From contig JANBPK010000072.1 of assembly GCA_027579435.1 (NCBI GenBank), positions 1 through 27,800 of the forward strand: a DNA stretch of 27,800 nt, written 5' to 3'. A program made the position numbers and the translations under genes. Below are positions 17,717-27,600 of the stretch, piece by piece. How positions within the stretch are numbered: the stretch's first letter is position 1; every line of letters starts with the position of its first letter. The notes beneath the pieces were generated by a model that saw nothing but the letters and a program-made list of their open reading frames with translations, did not search any database and was not told the origin of the DNA. This DNA comes from Candolleomyces eurysporus. Taxonomy: Eukaryota > Basidiomycota > Agaricomycetes > Agaricales > Psathyrellaceae.

Positions 17717-19093
17717 TCTAGCCTATATTTTGCATATGGTTGATGTTGATGATGGCTGGCTGATGGTGAATTGTTTTGATGTCAACCTTGATGACTTGCC
17801 ACATGAATAGATGATGTCTAACAACACCTCACTGTGGCTCAGACCAGCCACCAGTATTTTTGTAGCTGTGCTGGTTTCTTAGATTGAGCTGAACTTTGCT
17901 GATATCACCACCTAAAACATGGAAAACTTTAAATATATTATTTTGAGCTGCATNAAAAATAGACAAAAAAAACACATTGTGATAGATAAGCATATAGTCA
18001 ATAATAAAAGTCCAAGCACAAGATAGAAAGAAAATAGAACTGAGTATTGGTAGAAACTGCACCAAGATTGTAGCCGCACAAGTCAGGCGTGCCTTTGGAC
18101 ACCAAATTTAGATCATCATTTCCTTTCTAGCGAAGCCACATAAGATGCTGACTGATAATCAAGAGCAGACGGGCATCTTTGCTCTGCGTTCCCTGCTCCC
18201 GTTGCTAATCTCAAGCCATTTGGATAAGGTATGGTTGCCTTGTCCTGAGTTACCTGCACTTTTTTACCCAATGCCAACGGTTGGTCTGGTCATTCCTTTG
18301 ACTCAGGACTCGAGCCGCTTCAGTTCCTTGTGCCATATCAGAGTTTATCACAGCCACCTGGCTGCACCACTAGCCATGGACTTTATTGTTTTAAAAGATG
18401 CCTTGAGCCACTCTAGCACTCATACTCAATTAATATGAAGCTGCCTGATTCCTAGACCTCTGATCGTGCCATCTGAGAGTCCTGGCAGTTGCATGTAAAA
18501 AGTATATGACTCTCTGAAGCTGCTTCAGTCGAGCTGCCTGATTTTTAGCATGGCGTCAACTAAGATAGCTTCTCTAGTCTGGATATAATATGACTGGGGC
18601 AGCTTTAAGCTAACAGCTCAAATAACTTCAGCTCTTGTGTCCTTAGAGCAGGTAGTACTAGCTCTTCTCTCTTTCTCAAGCCATATAAACCTTATCAATA
18701 GCATAGTANTTTTTTGTCCTTAGAGGGTCAGACCGCGTCAACATTGTAGTTTATTATCGCAAAAATTAAACTATTGTTTGCTAAAACGGATGGGATTGTA
18801 TCAGCAGATCATTCATCAAGTTCTAGAAGCCACTGGCTACTTTTATAAAGACTTCTGCTTAACGAATGTCAGGGCAAATTTTCTGATGGTGTGCACAACT
18901 CCCTTTAGCACTGTACTTTGCCAAATTAGGCATGCTAGTTAGACTTTGAATAATAATACTATGTTTCAAATACGTTTGCAAGACTTTTGTGAACTTAAAA
19001 TGTCATCACAGAATCATCTTACTCAACATTCTTTTATTCTCTAGAGTGGCAGCTTAGTTGACAGTTAGGGATAACTCCAACTCTTACATCTCT
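17717..19093. other. Unassigned stretch with a GC-richer centre
   Basis: A minus-strand frame near 17905-17830 (GGDISKVQLNLRNQHSYKNT after TTTTAG) could be a lone exon. From about 18080 to 18560 GC content rises. A plus-strand frame at 18145-18438 is open for 97 codons but has no recognisable motif. AGCTGCCTGATT at 18439 recurs at 18532 within a 17-bp near-identical block. On the minus strand an AATAAA near 19040 could serve as a polyadenylation signal for the frame ending near 19095. Confidence 0.4.
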
Positions 19094-20036
19094 TTAATTA
19101 TCTAAGTCAGTTTGCGAACTCGCAAACTTTAGAAGGTATCTATGCAGATGGCATATCACCGCTTTGATGAACTGCAGCATGACTGAGAGTGAAAGATCAC
19201 ATTGCTTTTGGTTGACCCAGAAGAAGAAACTGAGCCAGAGCGTGTGCGGCAGCTGTGGCTGGGACTGTGGGCACCTCTTGTTATGGAGTACCTCAAATTG
19301 TCCAGGGGTTCGACAATACAAGATGAGGTACGAAGGTTCACCGTAATAAGAAACAGTGAAAGGTGATATTGTTCTGTGAATCGGGGATCGGGAGGGTGAT
19401 GACAGACGTTGAGTGAGATCACTGATATTCTGGGGCTTGAAGCGATCATTGCCAAATATAAAGTGAATGAGAAAGAACGCTTCTTTCACAAGACGCTTCA
19501 GTAAGAAGAATCTGTTGAGAGGGATTGGGAGAAGAAGGAGGAGGGTTCGGAGGAGGAGGGAGGGAAAGAAGAGGTTCTAGGGCGTCACTAAGAGGAATTC
19601 CTTCTGTTTGGAGAAGATATTCTTGAAGAGGATTGAGAGAAGGGAATTCAAGGGAACGGAGTCCTTCTTCAATATCGCGTAAGCATGAGGACGACGACGA
19701 CGATGTAGTTGGTTACTTGGAGTTTGAAGGAATTGGAGATGACTCTCTCGTCAGGATGGCGTTCGAAGCACGTAATATCCACAATAGTTGTTCCTTCTTC
19801 GTAGCGAAGGGACCCAATAGACGTTGTAGCTGAAGGGTTCCTACCAGCTCTTGAGCAGACGGCGACAATTGGGAAGTGTTGAATCGAATAGGGCGAGGGG
19901 GTGAACAATCGGTATTGTGAGAAGCACCTGGCCTAGGATAAGGTCTATGCCTCCGATGAGAGGAAGATGAGGGACGATGTCGAGGCAAATGTACTTGTTG
20001 TTGAGCGTCCATTGTGTTCTCAGTTTGAGCATACAC
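19094..20036 (-). pseudogene. Unknown reading frame downstream of LTR A
   Basis: The minus-strand frame starts at 20036 (or at the internal MDAQQQVHLPRHRP, 20012) and runs to a TAA at about 19713. In the same frame it continues SCLRDIEEGLRSLEFPSLNP, LQEYLLQTEGIPLSDALEPL and PSQQILLTEASCERSVLSHS to about 19457. Later stretches such as VPTVPATAAAHALAQFLLLG lie further on, with several stops. An original product of about 300 residues is plausible, beginning with an Arg/Ser/Pro-rich region. It starts just inside the 20061-20472 LTR, where a retroelement gag would be, and is clearly GC-richer than its surroundings. I see no gag, protease, RT or integrase motif. It may be the internal region of a non-autonomous LTR element or a captured host sequence. 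An AATAAA lies about 55 bp past the end. Confidence 0.45.
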
Positions 20037-20060
20037 AGGGTAAAGAAGTCGAGTTAAGTC

Positions 20061-20472
20061 TGTCAGGCACCAGGTACAAGTAGATGAGGTTTGATTCTCG
20101 AGAACAAGCTAAAGAACTACTACAGTTCAGCTCGGTATTTATACTACTTGAAATAATTGGGCAAGTCCGGGCTGGCTCGATTCTTGTGACCAGCATTAGT
20201 GCTTCTACTGTTCCTACTTGATAACTATCAGGTTCCATTGATAAGTACCAATCTACTAATAGCAAAGAAGCAGAGCAAAAGGCAAAGAAGCAGGGCAAAG
20301 AGCAATGGATAAAAGATAAAAGAGCAGGACATAGGGTGTTCTCGGGCTAAGGGTTAAGACTGGGGTTTAGGGGAAGATAACGTGCTACTAAGGAGACAAG
20401 TCCGAGGAAGTCCGAGTCAAATACAAGTAAATAATAGAAAAAAAAAGATACCCTAGGGGTTATTACATAACA
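20061..20472 (-). repeat. LTR A (gypsy-like), pointing left
   Basis: Read on the minus strand it begins TGTTATGTAATAACCCCTAG and ends CTGGTGCCTGACA, a 412-bp unit with TG...CA ends. It contains a TATA element, GTATAAATACC (plus-strand 20134-20144), about 75 bp before its end. The right part is homologous in reverse orientation to LTR B (20592-20780), including TACTTATCAATGGAAC and TAGTTCTTTAGCTTGTTCTC. Directly inside, the minus strand reads GACTTAACTCGACTTC, the primer-site position. No second copy in the same orientation is in the window. Confidence 0.75.
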
Positions 20473-20544
20473 CCTGCTTGTAGGTGCTGAGTTTCAGGAT
20501 GAGCTACAGAGCTCAAAACAGAAGAAACTTTGGCCTCAAAAACT

Positions 20545-21001
20545 TGAGGACACTCTATGCCCATTCCCTTTTACCTTGTTTTTACTATTGGTGGTTGATA
20601 CTTATCAATGGAACCCAATAGCTATCAAGTAGGAATAGTAGAAACACTGATGCTGGTCATAGAAGTTGAGCTAGTCCAGACTAGCCCAATTTCTTTTAAG
20701 GAATATAAATACCAAGCTGAACTATACAGTAGTTCTTTAGCTTGTTCTCAAGAATTAACCTTTGTCTACTTGTACCTAGTGCTTGATGTTACAATCAAGG
20801 ACAGAATCTGTGCGCAAGTCTGTGTGTATGCCAAGTTCCAGCTGAACAGTTCCATTTGGTTATATATCTGTTATACATTACTATATTTTTCTCATCAAAT
20901 CAACTCTTTTTTCTGATCCCCTCACCACTGTCTCTGTTTCTTAAGTTTTATCTCAAGCCTCAATATCTAGTAAGTCCCTTCTTGTAGCCTTGACCCTGAC
21001 A
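20545..21001 (+). repeat. LTR B of the Ty3/gypsy element, pointing right
   Basis: Homology to LTR A runs from about 20545 (GAGGACACTCTATG) through TACTTATCAATGGAACC (20598) and the TATA box TATAAATACC (20704-20713) to GTACCTAGTGC (20785). A further ~215 bp absent from LTR A follow, ending CCTTGACCCTGACA at 21001. After that, GTTTGATTCGACCAC resembles the sequence inside LTR A. The gag ATG follows at 21088. The 5' boundary is not clear because similarity fades near LTR A's start at 20472. It would act as promoter of the gypsy element. Confidence 0.7.
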
Positions 21002-21087
21002 GTTTGATTCGACCACTCTCACTTTCTTTTGATCTGACTTCTGATTATATAATCCCAACTCCTTTTGAACTATTCTTGTAACCTGCC

Positions 21088-22215
21088 ATGTTATACCTTC
21101 ACCTCAACTTTCTGCCAGACCCCAATGTCAACCATCCTGACCTGGCTGGTTACAACGGCTCTCAGCATGTCCCTACTCATCATGACACTCCTTCTATTGC
21201 CACTCCTAGCAACTTCACCCTCCCAGATTTTGAAGAAAAACACTCCACACTGTGGCATAGCATGTATGCACTGGGCCGCAACATGAACAACTTTGTTCAA
21301 CGTCAGAGCAAAGAACAGCAAGCCAATGTAGCAGCCTTGAATGCTATTGCTGAATGTCTTGCTTCAACATCTATCTCTTCTTTGGATGGGTCTGAAGTCC
21401 CCAAATTCTATGAACCACGCATATTCAATGGACACACCAACTAAGTTGATGGATTCCTATGCAAAATGGAGAATGCTCAGTTCTTCTAGCATTGTAGTCT
21501 CCAGACTGATCATGATAAGGTCATTTACTTCAGCTTTTACTTCAGCAATGGTGCTCCTGGTTTTTGGTATCATACAGTTGAGCTCGACAATGCCAAGACC
21601 AACCTTCTGGATGACTACACCGCCTTTGTTGCCACCTTTCAGAAACATTTCAAACAATCAGATCAATACATTGATACACTGCACAAGCTTAAAGAATTGA
21701 AACAAACAGGCTTTGCTGGTGCTTTACATCATGTTTCATGGAGCTGGTTGCACAATTGGTATTGGACAGATCAAACAAAGATCCAGTTATACTAAGACAA
21801 GTTGAAAAATTCAGTAAATGAAACATTAATCAACTGTAAAGGACGTTACTTTATTACAGATTTCAATATGTTTGCTNAAAAAATGTATCTCCATCAACAA
21901 TGAACACTACCAACTCAACCTTGATTATCAAGCTGCAAGGAAATCATCTACCACTTACCCCTCTGGGTCTTCATTCTTCCAAGCCTCTACCTACAACTTG
22001 CCTCCATCTGTCTCTTCTACATCTCAACAGGAATCTGATGTTGTTCCTATGGAGGTTGACACTATCCAACAAGCTCCACTTTCTGAATAGAAGAAAACTT
22101 GTTGTTGATTCTTTGGTCTTTATCTCTACTGTGGCCAAAGAAAGCACTTTGTGAAAGATTGTCTTAACAAGTTCACAAACGTGAAGATCACTGTTGCTAA
22201 GGCTAACCTATCTTT
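21088..22215 (+). pseudogene. Gypsy gag with damaged zinc knuckle
   Basis: The frame starts at 21088 (LYLHLNFLPDPNVNHPDLAG), runs to PKFYEPRIFNGHTN and a TAA at about 21442, and continues in the same frame: VDGFLCKMENAQFF, TAG, HCSLQTDHDKVIYFSFYFSN, GAPGFWYHTVELDN, DDYTAFVATFQKHFKQ and HKLKELKQTG. This is the Retrotrans_gag capsid domain. After frame changes and an N (21877) it resumes LNLDYQAARKSSTTYPSG and DVVPMEVDTIQQAPLSE. The nucleocapsid follows as GLYLYCGQRKHFVKDC. The expected first Cys of the CCHC box is Tyr here (TAT for TGT). Gag would package the element RNA. Confidence 0.82.
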
Positions 22216-22449
22216 GAGAAAAGTCTAACTGGTAGCTTGAATTTCTTGGCTCTATGTGGGCTATTGGACAATGATGCTGGGGCCCATCTTACCTCCTCAA
22301 TGACTTCTACTCCATACATATATTTCTCTGATGATTCTTATGATATCATTTTTTGTACTCCTCTTTTACATTTTATANTTTTTTACTTTGTTGAAACCAG
22401 TTTTTTTTGAATCATTTCTTAATTAATGTTGTTCTTTAATTTCCTTATT

Positions 22450-22780
22450 GCAAGCCTTTGCGTACTTTTGCTCTTGTTAATTGCAGTGCTACAAATTTTT
22501 GTATTTCAGACTGTTTTGCTACTCGCCATTCTTTTTTATGATGTCATAAAGATGTCCTTATTTTTGTTTTAGCAGTCGACAATTGTCCTATTGCTTTGGG
22601 GTTGGTCACTCAAAATGTAATTACCAATCTCTGTATTAGCACACATTCTAAAACTATTTCTCTTGATGTTGTTTCCATGGCATTTCCTATTATTTTTGGC
22701 TTTTATTAGCTTTCTCACTACAACCCTTTTATTGATTGGGCTAATTTTAGTCTTGTTTTATTATGTTTTATCATGTTGTA
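22450..22780 (+). pseudogene. Gypsy protease remnant
   Basis: Starting near 22470, one frame reads L-V-N-C-S-A-T-N-F-C-I-S-D-C-F-A-T-R-H-S, aligned with the LVDSGATSNFI core of retroviral-type aspartic proteases. Here the catalytic Asp is Asn (AAT at 22479-22481). After shifts, VDNCPIALGLVTQNVITNLC, HSKTISLDVVSMAFPIIFGF and SHYNPFIDWANFSL follow, matching the flap and I-L-G-x-x-W-L-x-x-H-N-P-x-I-D-W end of gypsy proteases. The plus strand has become very T-rich. The hydrophobic open frame at 22663-22899 is an out-of-frame reading of this stretch. Confidence 0.65.
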
Positions 22781-23255
22781 ACCTATTATCTTTGGTTTCT
22801 GTTTGGCCAAAAAACTCTGGTCTCATTGGTTTTTCTTTGTTTTTGTTAACTTTGCATACTTGTTTGGTTACCTCTACTAGCTTAAGCTTTGGTCTATGAG
22901 CTGGTTTTTCTTGTTGTATCCCTGCTCTAGAGTCCATTTTCAAACCCAAAGAACTGGCTTCAATATCTTCACCTCCTGCTCCTTCATTTCTTAGTTTCCT
23001 GATCAAGTGGATTGGATTCAGTCACNTTTTTTTTCAAGTTCCTGTTACCATCACCCCTTTCTAAAATTTCTGTTTATAACCTCAACTGTTTCTGCAAATA
23101 TTTCAAAAACACTTCCATTGATATCTTCAACTTCCATAGTGTTGGCTCTTCTTTTTATATATCTGCTGCATCACCATCACCACCAAATCTCAAAGACAAT
23201 ATTTCTGAGCCCAAAAATTTTTCCGATTTTTCACCTCCATCTTTCTTCCTACCAT

Positions 23256-23409
23256 TGCCTTTACGACTGTGTGATTAAAATTAAAGAAGGAAAATTACAT
23301 CTATTTAGATTTTTGTATTGTCTAATCCAAGACAAACATAAGACTCTTGGCAACTACATTAAAAACAACCTTCAAAAAAGTTTCATTTGTTGTTCTATCT
23401 CCATTACAG
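23256..23409 (+). pseudogene. Gypsy RT, N-terminal segment before the insertion
   Basis: The frame reads YDCVIKIKEGKLHLFRFLYC, LIQDKHKTLGNYIKNNLQKS, FICCSISITG. This aligns with the region where gypsy RTs read D-x-x-I-x-L-x-x-G, L-x-x-Y-I-x-x-N-L-x-K-G-F-I-x-x-S-x-S-P-A-G. It stops exactly there. The next expected piece (A-P-I-L-F-V-x-K-K-x-G) appears only at about 24255. Confidence 0.6.
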
Positions 23410-24245
23410 GACCTTTCCAACATCAATTCCAACATTCAGGCATACTTGACAATTCCAATGTGTCTCCTAGATCCTTTGCTTCCAAGCTCCAGTGTCCCTG
23501 TCATTTAGCAAACTCCATTTTCTGAGAATGGTCAAGCTCTGGCATCTTTTGTTTCTGAGTCACTCAAGCACAAGTTAGATTTATTTTAATAGCTTATGGA
23601 TGCTCATCAGTACTTTTTCCGAAGCTTGAGCAGAATCAAAATGCCAGCATATTGAACTCAAGAAAGAGAAATACGTAAAACTTGAGCAGGTCTGCACTGA
23701 GGAAGCTGAATGTTAACACAAGCACAAGGTGGAAATAATGGAGAAGCAAATGATGCTTGCCCAATTCAAGGCTGGTTCAGCTCTTTTCAACTCAGATGCT
23801 AATTCATTTGGTGGATTTTTTTTTGTTTGAAATTTAAAAGGCCTTACATAACTTTTTATATACTTTGGATATTCTAATGTGACTTGTTCTAATACACATT
23901 CTTTTCTACCAAATATTCTAAGAGTCTTTCCTTTAATTTCTCTCATTTTTTCCCTTTTTCAATTAATTCCATCCTCTCTTTTATATCTAATGCATTGCTC
24001 TCACCAATATCTATCTGTGCTTGTGCCTACTCAGCCTGCTCTCTATGCCTCTAGAAGCATAAGCTGCTGCCCTTCAATAAAGAATTGATCTGTCTCAAGG
24101 TTGGTATTGTTGCTATGATGCAGAGCAAAGTTGTGAAAATAAATGCATGAAGCCATTTACAAGTGAGCAAATGTGAGGTTTTTCTGCTTGTCAATATGAA
24201 GTTAAAGATCTCTGAGAAAACTGAATTGCTCTTTAAGATGGCCCA
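23410..24245 (+). pseudogene. Insertion in gypsy RT with coiled-coil exon-like frame
   Basis: Directly after CCATTACAG (23401-23409, a good splice acceptor) a frame reads DLSNINSNIQAYLTIPMCLL, VPVI, TAG, QTPFSENGQALASFVSESLK, HKLDLF, TAA TAG, LMDAHQYFFRSLSRIK. After one frameshift near 23640 it continues QHIELKKEKYVKLEQVCTEE, AEC, TAA, HKHKVEIMEKQMMLAQFKAG and SALFNSDANSFGG, ending about 23815. All four stops are one C-to-T change from CAA or CAG. The product, about 140 residues, is strongly helical. I recognise no family. From 23816 to 24245 the sequence is T-rich and unreadable, with an AATAAA at about 24079. The gypsy RT resumes afterwards. Confidence 0.5.
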
Positions 24246-25826
24246 CCTGCCACTTCTCCTATCNTTTTTTTTGCAAGAAGACTGGCAACTCTATGTCTTT
24301 GTGTTGACTACCATGGCTTCAATGTTATCACAAAGAAGAACCATTATCTATTACCCCATATTGATGACCTTCTCAATCACACCCAAGGCTGCAAACNTTT
24401 TCACTGTTATTGACCTTAAAAATGCATTTAACTTTATTTGCATTCACAAAAAGGATGAATGGAAAATAGCTTTTTGCACATCTTTTGGTTTTTATGAATA
24501 TTTAATTATGCCTTTTGGATTTTTAAAAGCATCTTCTGGCTTTCAAATCTTCATTCAAGATACACTTTGTGACTTTATTGGTGNTTTTTTGTTGTATACC
24601 TTGGTGACATTTTAATCTTTTTTAGAACTCAGGAAGAGCATAATAAACAGGTTAAGCTTGTCTTTGACCGCTTGAAGAATGCACATTTCTTTGCCAATCC
24701 CAAAAAATGCAAATTCGACAAGTCTGAAATTGAGTATCTTGGGTATCTTATTGGTGCTGATGGCATCAAGATGAACCCAAAGAAGTTTGCAACCATCTCC
24801 TAATGGCCTGTACCCTGCTCTTTATATGATGTTCAAGTATTTCTTGGCTTTTGCAATTTTTATTGATGTTTGTTGACCATTACACTGATATTGCTTTACT
24901 TTTACATGCTTTGACTTGTAAAAAAATTTCTTTTATTTAGACTGATATGAAACATAGCACTTTTGAGAAATGGAAGCACACATTTACTTTTTACCCTATT
25001 CTTTTTTATTATAATCTTTTCAAGCCTGCTACCTTTGTGACTGATGCTTTTGATTTTACACTTTCTGGTATTTTACAACAACTGAACGATGTTAATTATC
25101 TACATCTTGTTGCCTTTCACTCATGAAAGTTCTCTTCTGCAGAAATCCATTACAACATTCACAATAAGGAACTTTTGGCCATTGTTAATTCTTTTTATGA
25201 CATACGTGTTTGATTGATGGGCACTGCACAGACCATTTTGATTGCCTGTGACCATTTTAACCTTGAGTACTTCATGAAGATTCAGCTGCTCAACTGTTGT
25301 CAATCACACTGGTCAATGCTCCTAACGGAGTACAATTTTCAACTTGACTGGATTCCAAGTATACAAAATTCAGCAGATGGTCTTTCTTGTTGTCCAGATT
25401 TTTTTCCTAAAAAAGGAGATGACATCCTTGATATTACGCAAAAAACCCTTTTTACTCCCTATCACCTTTCTCACATCTACCTTAAATTTAAATTGAAAAT
25501 TCTATCCTTTTTCATTTCTGTCTTCACTACTTTTTCAATTGACAACTTAAAGCTTTTTAAACACTTTCAAAACACTTTTCATGCAAATACTGAGTGGCAT
25601 GAAGCCATTCTTTGCAACAACTCTGACTTTACTGCTCTCAACAACATGGTTTTTCATAAGAGCTGTGTTTTCGTTCTCCAACACCCTTTGTGCTGAAATC
25701 TTCTACCAACAACATGATTGTGTCTTCAGTGGTCATCCTGGTTGTATGCTCACTGTCAAGAATGTGATGTGCAACTTTTCATGGCCCAAAATCTACACTT
25801 ATGTCCATTGCTATGTTAATGTGCAG
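24246..25826 (+). pseudogene. Gypsy RT, RNase H and start of integrase
   Basis: Motifs in order, in shifting frames: PATSPI, CVDYHGFNVITKKNHY (24300 onward), IDDLLNHTQGCK, FTVIDLKNAFNFICIHKKDE, FGFYEYLIMPFGFLKASSGF, QIFIQDTLCDFIG. Then V-V-Y-L-G-D-I-L-I-F at 24591-24620, where the second catalytic Asp-containing pair is G-D instead of D-D. Next come FDKSEIEYLGYLIGADGIKM and VFLGFCNFY. RNase H follows: KPATFVTDAFDFTLSGILQQ, HYNIHNKELLAIVNSF and CDHFNLEYFM. The integrase zinc domain FHKSCVFV, SGHPGCMLTVKNV, FSWPKIYTYVHCYVN breaks before its CxxC. The final GTAGTGAAC at 25827 belongs to the next segment. The loss of YxDD and of the integrase core makes it inactive. Confidence 0.85.
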
Positions 25827-25875
25827 GTAGTGAACTAAGATGCTCTAACAACAAAACTATAAAACTCAAACACAT

Positions 25876-25903
25876 ACACAACACAACAACACAACAACAC
25901 ACC
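25876..25903. repeat. Short ACA/CAACA-type microsatellite
   Basis: ACACAACACAACAACACAAC and neighbouring bases form a brief simple-sequence run at the edge of the left inverted arm. Confidence 0.7.
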
Positions 25904-26075
25904 AAATACTTTTGTGAAGATAAAAGCAAGCAAAAAGTATAGGTAAAAGCTCTAAATCTAGTCAACAGAGGCTTCTAAAACTCTTCTTCTACAATTGCAA
26001 GCTCGAGGGAAAGCTAAGGCTTAACCAGCAATGATATTAATGCTTTGCAAATTGAGTTCACTAACACAACAGTGG
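25895..26075 (+). repeat. Left arm of long inverted repeat
   Basis: This aligns with the reverse complement of 27375-27585. Shared blocks include ACACACCAA, GAAGATAA, CAATTGCAAG and GCTAAGGCT, in the same order and spacing, with about 70-75% identity by eye. No coding potential is seen. Confidence 0.7.
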
Positions 26076-26219
26076 GGTTTCAAGATCAATGGGTAACTTT
26101 GCAAACAAAGGAACACGGCCTCAAGCAACTTTAACATAAGAACAATTCAATAAAACACAAACGACACAACTTTGATTGACTTTGTGAACTTAAACACTTT
26201 CTCTCGACAACAGATAGCT

Positions 26220-27117
26220 CTCATAGATTCCTGGGAACACGGTGATGCGGCGCTTGTCTGCAGACCCTCGGAAAAATTGTGAAATAATAGAACTTTTCTT
26301 TGGAAGTGCTTCTGAATTAAAGTACTCAGATGTAATTACGACTAATAGAACTTAGCATGTCTTCCAAACATTGCAAAACCAAGAGTCAAAGCAGTTCCTG
26401 GCTTCAGACTTAGCAGCTCTCAGGGATCTAGCTCAGTGACCCAAGTACGATGGTTTGGCAGTGGTGCTTTGTATTTGAAAGGCCCTGCAAACATATCCAA
26501 AAGATAGAGAAACAATTCAGAACCATGACTACGCGTCTGACCTGGTGAGGTATGGCGTAGAAAGAGAGTCTGCATGCTACAAGGGACATTCGCCCTGACA
26601 TTCGCTAAGTGGAAAGTGTAACGTCACTCTGTGGCTTCAAGGACGTGATGGCAAATCCGTCAAGTCAATTAAACATGACAGTTGCTCGATTTGGAAGGAA
26701 AAACGACTTGGTTGTGGGCTTCTGAAGAATCAACCCGATGTGTGAACTGATGCAGAATGAGGGTGAAGATTGACGGACAGCTTTAAAACTCAAGATAAGT
26801 ATCGGGGTTGCAAGCCAAACTTGGTAAAGAGAAACACATGGAGTGCAGAAAGATACGGAGTGCCTAGAGTCAGGGCAACAGTGTGATAAGGGCTTGGGAG
26901 TGGTGCCCAGCAAACCGGATAGATGGAAGTAGGGTTGAGAGCAAAGGTACTCACCTCCAAACCTATTCCGAACTATCAAAGCATGTGAAAATAATGGAGT
27001 GCCATCTTGGCAAGTGGTTCTGAACACGTTTTGGTGCAAGTCTAGAAGAGTCAAGACTTCGTTCTGGAGCCTAGATACCCTCATATGATTATTTCTTTTT
27101 GGACTAGTTGGCTTCAT
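26220..27117 (-). pseudogene. GC-richer, exon-like sequence between inverted arms
   Basis: The minus-strand frame at 27117 reads VLTLLDLHQNVFRTTCQDGT, PLFSHALIVRNRFGG up to a strong donor, GTGAGTAC (near 26955). After an acceptor TTTGCAG near 26487 a second piece reads GPFKYKAPLPNHRTWVTELD, P, TGA, ELLSLKPGTALTLGFAMFGR, HAKF. A third, near 26290-26220, reads QFFRGSADKRRITVFPGIYE. Composition is GC-richer than both flanks. The motifs look protein-like, but I recognise no family, and exon joins are unproven. It could be a captured or trapped host gene fragment, or the coding part of the element defined by the arms. Confidence 0.35.
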
Positions 27118-27374
27118 ATGTTTATATCTTTGTTTGCCTTGGATATGTTTGCCAAACTTATTTACAGTATTTAATCTTGAACTCTAAGTGACTGAATCTA
27201 CATAGTGGGTAGCTAGTGTTGTATTTTGCATCTGGGTCTGTGTTACCCACCGAATCTACAAGAGCCTTTCTGTTATCTTTTGCGTGTTTAAGTTCAGAAG
27301 TTGTTTGGAGGCTGTGTCCTCATTGTATTGTCAAAGTTATATTGTGTTGAAACCATGTTCTCACTTCTGAAGTT

Positions 27375-27585
27375 GAATCCGTTTATTGTTGAGTTAGTTG
27401 TCCATGAAGTTCAGCTTCCGAAACAATAACATCAAACCTGATTGAGCCTTAGCTCCCCCCCCCTCGAACTTGCAATTGCAAAGTTTACGTTTTTAAGCTT
27501 TAGTCCAACTAGACTTAGCACTTTTCACTATACCCTTGCCCGCCTCTTATCTTCAGAAGATACTTGGTGTGTTTGTTCAGTACTT
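27375..27585 (-). repeat. Right arm of long inverted repeat
   Basis: This is the inverted partner of 25895-26075. On the minus strand it reads ACACACCAAGTATCTTC, GAAGATAAGAGG, CTTTGCAATTGCAAG and GCTAAGGCTCAATCAGG. Just outside it, minus-strand CTCTGGGGGGAGTGATAAG resembles a polypurine tract next to an LTR start, so the arm may be a solo LTR of an unrelated element rather than a terminal inverted repeat. Confidence 0.65.
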
Positions 27586-27600
27586 ATCACTCCCCCCAGA

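Larger units (their letters stand above)
20545..25826 (+). mobile_element. Ty3/gypsy retrotransposon, decayed and 3'-truncated
   Basis: The order is LTR, gag, zinc knuckle, protease, RT, RNase H and integrase zinc domain, which is the Ty3/gypsy order. It breaks off at about 25826 inside the integrase zinc-binding domain, so the integrase core and 3' LTR are missing. An ~0.8-kb insertion splits the RT. The protease and RT active sites are altered, and stops and shifts are frequent. Confidence 0.85.

Noticed and set aside
18145..18438. A 97-residue plus-strand gene in the GC-richer patch
   Set aside because: No start context, domain, intron signal or composition pattern supports coding. It is kept only as part of an unassigned stretch.
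22663..22899. A hydrophobic membrane protein frame
   Set aside because: It is an out-of-frame reading of the T-rich decayed gypsy protease, whose motifs occur in another frame of the same bases.
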